DNA of 9,050 nt from Bacillota bacterium. GTDB lineage: Bacteria > Bacillota > Clostridia > Christensenellales > CAG-138. The notes beneath the pieces were generated by a model. It did no database searches. It was given only the letters and a program-made list of their open reading frames with translations, and was not told where the DNA came from. Shown piece after piece: positions 6,595-9,050 of this stretch (the stretch's first letter is position 1; the number at the start of each line of letters is the position of its first letter). Location of the stretch: contig JAEXFV010000167.1 of NCBI GenBank assembly GCA_023451115.1, positions 1 through 9,050 of the forward strand, written 5' to 3'. Position numbers and translations under genes: made by a program.

Positions 6595-7255
6595 GGATAA
6601 TTATCTTGCGCTATCCGGCATTCAACATTTTCTTTTCTGTCCGAGGCAGTGGGCTCTAATCCACATTGAGCAGCAGTGGGCGGATAACGGCTTGACTGCG
6701 GCAGGCGAAATACTGCATGCTCGGGTTCATGACCCCTTTCTGAAAGAAAAGAGGGGCGATCGGCTGGTCGTTCGCGCCATGCCTGTAGCCAGTGTGGACC
6801 TTGGCGTACGTGGCGTATGTGATGCAGTGGAATTCATTAGGGACGAGTCCGGTATTACTCTGTATGGGCAAGACGGTAAATGGCGTCCGTTTCCTGTGGA
6901 GTATAAACATGGCAGTGGCGCAGCACAGGAAGCGGACAGCGCTCAACTATGTTTGCAGGGTATATGCCTTGAGGAAATGCTCTGCTGCAGAATAGACAAT
7001 GGGTTCATCTATCACGATGCACTGCGGCGGAGGGAGGCAGTTGCATTCTCTGACGAGCTGCGAAAACGGGTACGGGATGTCGTGGCGGAAATGCATCGGC
7101 TATTTGAACACGCCCATACTCCAAAGGTTCGAAAACGCCCGGGATGCGGTTCCTGCTCGCTGCGGGAAATCTGCCTGCCGGAGTTGGGGCGGAGCCTGCC
7201 AGTTCATACTTATATTAGCAGAGCGCTTGGAGAAAAGCAGGAGGATGGGATATGA
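6593..7255 (+). CDS. cas4: Cas4 exonuclease, intact body but no canonical start codon
   Basis: Cas4 works with Cas1-Cas2 to trim prespacers and select those with a correct PAM. The frame gives KDNYLALSGIQHFLFCPRQW and continues to the TGA at 7253-7255, about 220 residues, the usual I-C Cas4 length. All four iron-sulfur cysteines are encoded: the first in FCPRQW (codon 6638-6640) and three in PGCGSCSLREIC near the C-terminus. RecB-like nuclease motifs are intact: His in ARVHD, Asp in RGVCDAVEF, Glu and Lys in VEYKHG, and the QLCLQ motif. The problem is the start: from the in-frame stop at 6578-6580 to TTG at 6692 there is no ATG, GTG or TTG. Starting at TTG 6692 would delete the first cysteine and the conserved N-terminus, so I reject it as the natural start. 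The left boundary given is where homology plausibly begins. It overlaps cas1 by 4 nt (ATGA). Confidence 0.85.
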   Translation, partial: KDNYLALSGIQHFLFCPRQWALIHIEQQWADNGLTAAGEILHARVHDPFLKEKRGDRLVVRAMPVASVDLGVRGVCDAVEFIRDESGITLYGQDGKWRPFPVEYKHGSGAAQEADSAQLCLQGICLEEMLCCRIDNGFIYHDALRRREAVAFSDELRKRVRDVVAEMHRLFEHAHTPKVRKRPGCGSCSLREICLPELGRSLPVHTYISRALGEKQEDGI

Positions 7256-8283
7256 AGAAGCTGCTCAACACTCTGTATGTGACAACGCCGGAAACCTATC
7301 TCGCCTTGGATGGAGAAAACGTAGTTGTCTATCTCAATGATGAAAAAAAACTGCGTTTGCCCCTGCACACTCTGGAGTCTATCGCCTACTTTGGGTACAA
7401 AGGCGCCAGTCCAGCCCTTATCGGCGCTTGTGTCGCACACGGCGTGCGCTTATCATTTCTAAGCCAATCAGGACGGTTCCTGGCGGCTGCGGTTGGGCAG
7501 GAAAGCGGCAATGTTCTCCTGCGCAGAACCCAATACCGTATCGCTGACGATGCGGTAGCCAGCGTACGGATTGCCCGCGGCTTCATAATGGGAAAACTGT
7601 ACAACAGCCGGCGGATATTGGAAAGGGCAATTCGGGATCATGGCTTGCGTCTGGATGCCAATGCTATACGGGCATCCTGTACAGTTCTTTCCGAACAGCT
7701 TTCAAAGGTGGCTATATGCCAGGATATGGAAAGCCTGCGCGGATTGGAGGGTAGTGCCTCGGAACGCTACTTTTCTCATTTTGACGATATGATTTTAGCG
7801 GAAAAAGATGCATTCCGCTTTCCAGGAAGAAACCGTAGGCCCCCTCTTGATCCTGTCAACGCCATGCTCTCCTTTGCATATGTCCTGCTTGCGGGAAGCT
7901 GTGCATCAGCTCTTTATCAGGTGGGGCTGGATCCTTATGTTGGCTTTCTTCACAAAGACCGCCCAGGGCGAACATCGCTTGCTCTGGATCTCATGGAAGA
8001 ATTTCGAAGTATTCTCGCAGACCGACTGGTACTTACTCTGATAAACAACCGGGAAGTTCGCTCTGGTGACTTTGAAAAAAAAGAAAACGGAGCCGTTCTC
8101 CTCAGTGACAAGGCGCGAAAGGCACTGCTTTCTGCGTGGCAGAGAAAGAAACAAGACACCTTCCTGCATCCATACTTAAAAGAAAAGATTCCATGGGGAC
8201 TGGCCCCCTATGTACAGGCCCTTCTGCTTGCCAGGTTTCTGCGGGGTGACCTGGACGCCTATCCCCCGCTATTTTGGAAATGA
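7252..8283 (+). CDS. cas1: Cas1 integrase, type I-C
   Basis: Cas1 is the metal-dependent integrase that, with Cas2, inserts spacers at the leader-repeat junction. The 343-residue protein has the N-terminal beta domain and the C-terminal helical domain. Likely metal ligands are Glu166 (SLRGLEGSASERYF), His234 (GFLHKDRPGRTSL) and the acidic pair Asp246/Glu249 in ALDLMEEFR. No key residue appears altered. The ATG overlaps the cas4 TGA (ATGA at 7252-7255) with AGGAGG at 7239-7244, so Cas1 can be translated by its own initiation even if Cas4 is not. Cas2 starts 15 nt downstream. Confidence 0.97.
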   Translation: MKKLLNTLYVTTPETYLALDGENVVVYLNDEKKLRLPLHTLESIAYFGYKGASPALIGACVAHGVRLSFLSQSGRFLAAAVGQESGNVLLRRTQYRIADDAVASVRIARGFIMGKLYNSRRILERAIRDHGLRLDANAIRASCTVLSEQLSKVAICQDMESLRGLEGSASERYFSHFDDMILAEKDAFRFPGRNRRPPLDPVNAMLSFAYVLLAGSCASALYQVGLDPYVGFLHKDRPGRTSLALDLMEEFRSILADRLVLTLINNREVRSGDFEKKENGAVLLSDKARKALLSAWQRKKQDTFLHPYLKEKIPWGLAPYVQALLLARFLRGDLDAYPPLFWK

Positions 8284-8298
8284 GAGGAGGCAGCAACA

Positions 8299-8589
8299 AT
8301 GCTTGTTTTGATCACATATGACGTAAGCACAGAAACAAATGCAGGAAAAAAGCGTCTGCGGCAGGTTGCCAGGCTATGTGTAAATCGCGGTCAAAGAGTG
8401 CAGAATTCGGTTTTTGAGTGCTTACTGGATCAGGCACAGTTAATAAAGCTCCAGGCATCGCTGCAACAGATCGTGGATCCTCAAACTGACAGCCTTCGAT
8501 TTTATTTGTTGGGTAATCGATATCAAACAAAAATTTGGCATTATGGAGCAAAACCAGCTTATGCACCAGAAGGAACATTGATTGTCTGA
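8299..8589 (+). CDS. cas2: Cas2, adaptation complex subunit
   Basis: Cas2 forms the dimer that bridges two Cas1 dimers in the spacer integration complex. The 96-residue protein starts MLVLITYDVSTE, with the conserved Asp8 at the end of the first beta strand of its ferredoxin-like fold. RVQNSVFECLLD and the terminal LRFYLLGNRYQTKIWHYG segment are typical of I-C Cas2. AGGAGG (8285-8290) lies 8 nt before the ATG. It is the last protein gene of the operon; the leader begins directly after it with no clear terminator between them. Confidence 0.96.
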   Translation: MLVLITYDVSTETNAGKKRLRQVARLCVNRGQRVQNSVFECLLDQAQLIKLQASLQQIVDPQTDSLRFYLLGNRYQTKIWHYGAKPAYAPEGTLIV

Positions 8590-8598
8590 TGTGGCATA

Positions 8599-8640
8599 GT
8601 GCGAAGAGTAAGTAAACATTGTATCCAGGTAGGTTCGCAC
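8599..8640. repeat. Inverted GTGCGAA ... TTCGCAC motif in the leader
   Basis: GTGCGAA (8599-8605) and TTCGCAC (8634-8640) are perfect 7-bp inverted arms 28 nt apart, beginning 10 nt after the cas2 stop. I recall similar inverted motifs just after cas2 in other I-C loci but cannot verify it here. It could be a weak hairpin ending the cas transcript or a pair of inverted protein sites used in adaptation. It has no T tract, so an intrinsic terminator is unlikely. Confidence 0.5.
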
Positions 8641-8674
8641 GAAAATTAATAAAATTTGGGCACAAATTATCTGT

Positions 8675-8700
8675 TTGCAGTCAAAGAATTATGCTAGAAT
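8675..8700 (+). promoter_or_regulatory. Candidate promoter of the CRISPR array
   Basis: An extended -10 element TGCTAGAAT (8692-8700) is preceded by a weak -35 match TTGCAG (8675-8680) at 14 nt. Transcription would start near 8707, about 38 nt before repeat 1. The TG extension makes up for the poor -35 and the short spacing. Confidence 0.45.
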
Positions 8701-8744
8701 ATCAATATGTAGGCTGTTCTGGGCACTGTCTACAATATCTGGCA

Positions 8745-9050
8745 GTCGCTCCCCACACGGGGAGCGTGGATTGAAATTAATCAGTATTGTTTCCAAATCG
8801 GAAACCTCTGGTCGCTCCCCACACGGGGAGCGTGGATTGAAATTTTATTCCAAGCAAGTATACGCATGAGCAAAACAGTCGCTCCCCACACGGGGATCGT
8901 GGATTGAAATGCATGTTTTTAACAAACGAACGCTATATTGGTAAGGGTCGCTCCCCACACGGGGAGCGTGGATTGAAATCGCCAAGGATAGGGTATAATA
9001 CACATCGTTTGACGTCGCTCCCCACACGGGGAGCGTGGATTGAAATATCG
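8745..9050 (+). CRISPR. Type I-C CRISPR array, first five repeats, truncated by window edge
   Basis: Five 33-nt repeats lie at 8745-8777, 8811-8843, 8878-8910, 8947-8979 and 9014-9046. The repeat reads GTCGCTCCCCACAC then GGGGAGCGTGGATTGAAAT. Positions 3-10 (CGCTCCCC) pair with 15-22 (GGGGAGCG) around an ACAC loop. Cas5c cleavage after position 22 would leave the 11-nt handle TGGATTGAAAT, as known for I-C. Spacers are 33 nt (8778-8810), 34 nt (8844-8877), 36 nt (8911-8946) and 34 nt (8980-9013); a fifth begins at 9047. Repeats are identical except for one base in repeat 3. The last T belongs to the repeat because the next base varies. The array continues beyond the window, so its size is unknown. 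No spacer matches the rest of the window by eye. Confidence 0.98.
8878..8910 (+). repeat. Variant CRISPR repeat 3 with a stem mismatch
   Basis: At repeat position 20 (base 8897) this copy has T where the other four have G. That G pairs with C at position 5, so the change breaks the third base pair from the Cas5c cutting site and leaves a C-U mismatch inside the stem. Confidence 0.95.

Larger units (their letters stand above)
8590..8744 (+). promoter_or_regulatory. CRISPR leader
   Basis: This 155-nt non-coding AT-rich stretch separates the cas2 stop from the first repeat, on the side where cas1 and cas2 lie and where new spacers are expected to enter. It holds a long-range inverted repeat (8599-8640) and an extended -10 element (8692-8700). 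The bases directly before repeat 1 read ACAATATCTGGCA and would be the Cas1-Cas2 anchoring side. Confidence 0.85.

Noticed and set aside
6580..6600. Programmed +1 frameshift producing a Cas7-Cas4 fusion
   Set aside because: The GGAGGG and stop arrangement recalls prfB, but no codon before the stop re-pairs after a +1 slip, so an indel or unusual start fits better.
8312..8665. 117-codon minus-strand open frame opposite cas2 and the leader
   Set aside because: It mirrors the conserved cas2 gene and shows no ribosome binding site or family features.
8675..8869. Plus-strand open frame across leader and the first repeats
   Set aside because: Its apparent repeated peptide (SPHGERGLK) is only translation of the CRISPR repeat.
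8845..9027. Minus-strand open frame across the array
   Set aside because: It is antisense to repeats and spacers; the repeated ISIHAPRVGSD-like peptide comes from the repeat itself.

Overview
The window holds a type I-C (subtype Dvulg) CRISPR-Cas locus reading left to right on the + strand: cas3, cas5c, cas8c (with an internal cas11c start), cas7c, cas4, cas1, cas2, a leader, and the first five repeats of a CRISPR array that runs off the right edge. Gene order, the near-zero or overlapping gene junctions, strong AGGAGG-type ribosome binding sites and the I-C repeat (33 nt, ending in GGATTGAAAT) all point to a Firmicute. A gut-type Clostridium relative (Oscillospiraceae or Lachnospiraceae) is my guess from the style of the sequence; I cannot test it here.

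Layout. Positions 1-600 are AT-rich and lie outside the cas operon. On the minus strand they hold the first 13 codons of what looks like a serine recombinase (leaving at base 1), a 46-codon open frame with no ATG, a terminator-like hairpin, and a short protein-like remnant, which suggests a decayed mobile element next to the locus. Positions 601-634 carry a TTGACA / extended -10 promoter candidate overlapped by a perfect inverted repeat. A 39-codon ORF with its own ribosome binding site (687-806) precedes cas3. The cas genes fill 828-8589, the leader 8590-8744 and the array 8745-9050.

How the genes work together. By established I-C biology, Cas5c cuts the array transcript at the base of each repeat hairpin. 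Cas5c, Cas8c, Cas7c and Cas11c then assemble on the crRNA into Cascade, which finds the target and recruits the Cas3 nuclease-helicase. Cas1, Cas2 and Cas4 add new spacers.

This is a known system type, not a new one, but three details deserve checking. First, Cas3 Walker A reads PTGARKT instead of PTG-x-GKT, a one-base Gly-to-Arg change at the invariant glycine. Second, cas4 has an intact body but no ATG, GTG or TTG start upstream of its first cluster cysteine. Third, repeat 3 has a base change in its hairpin stem. Together they raise the possibility that interference, and perhaps adaptation, is impaired in this strain, or that the assembly has base errors. The internal Cas11c start inside cas8c, with an ideal Shine-Dalgarno, is a clear feature that standard annotation usually omits.
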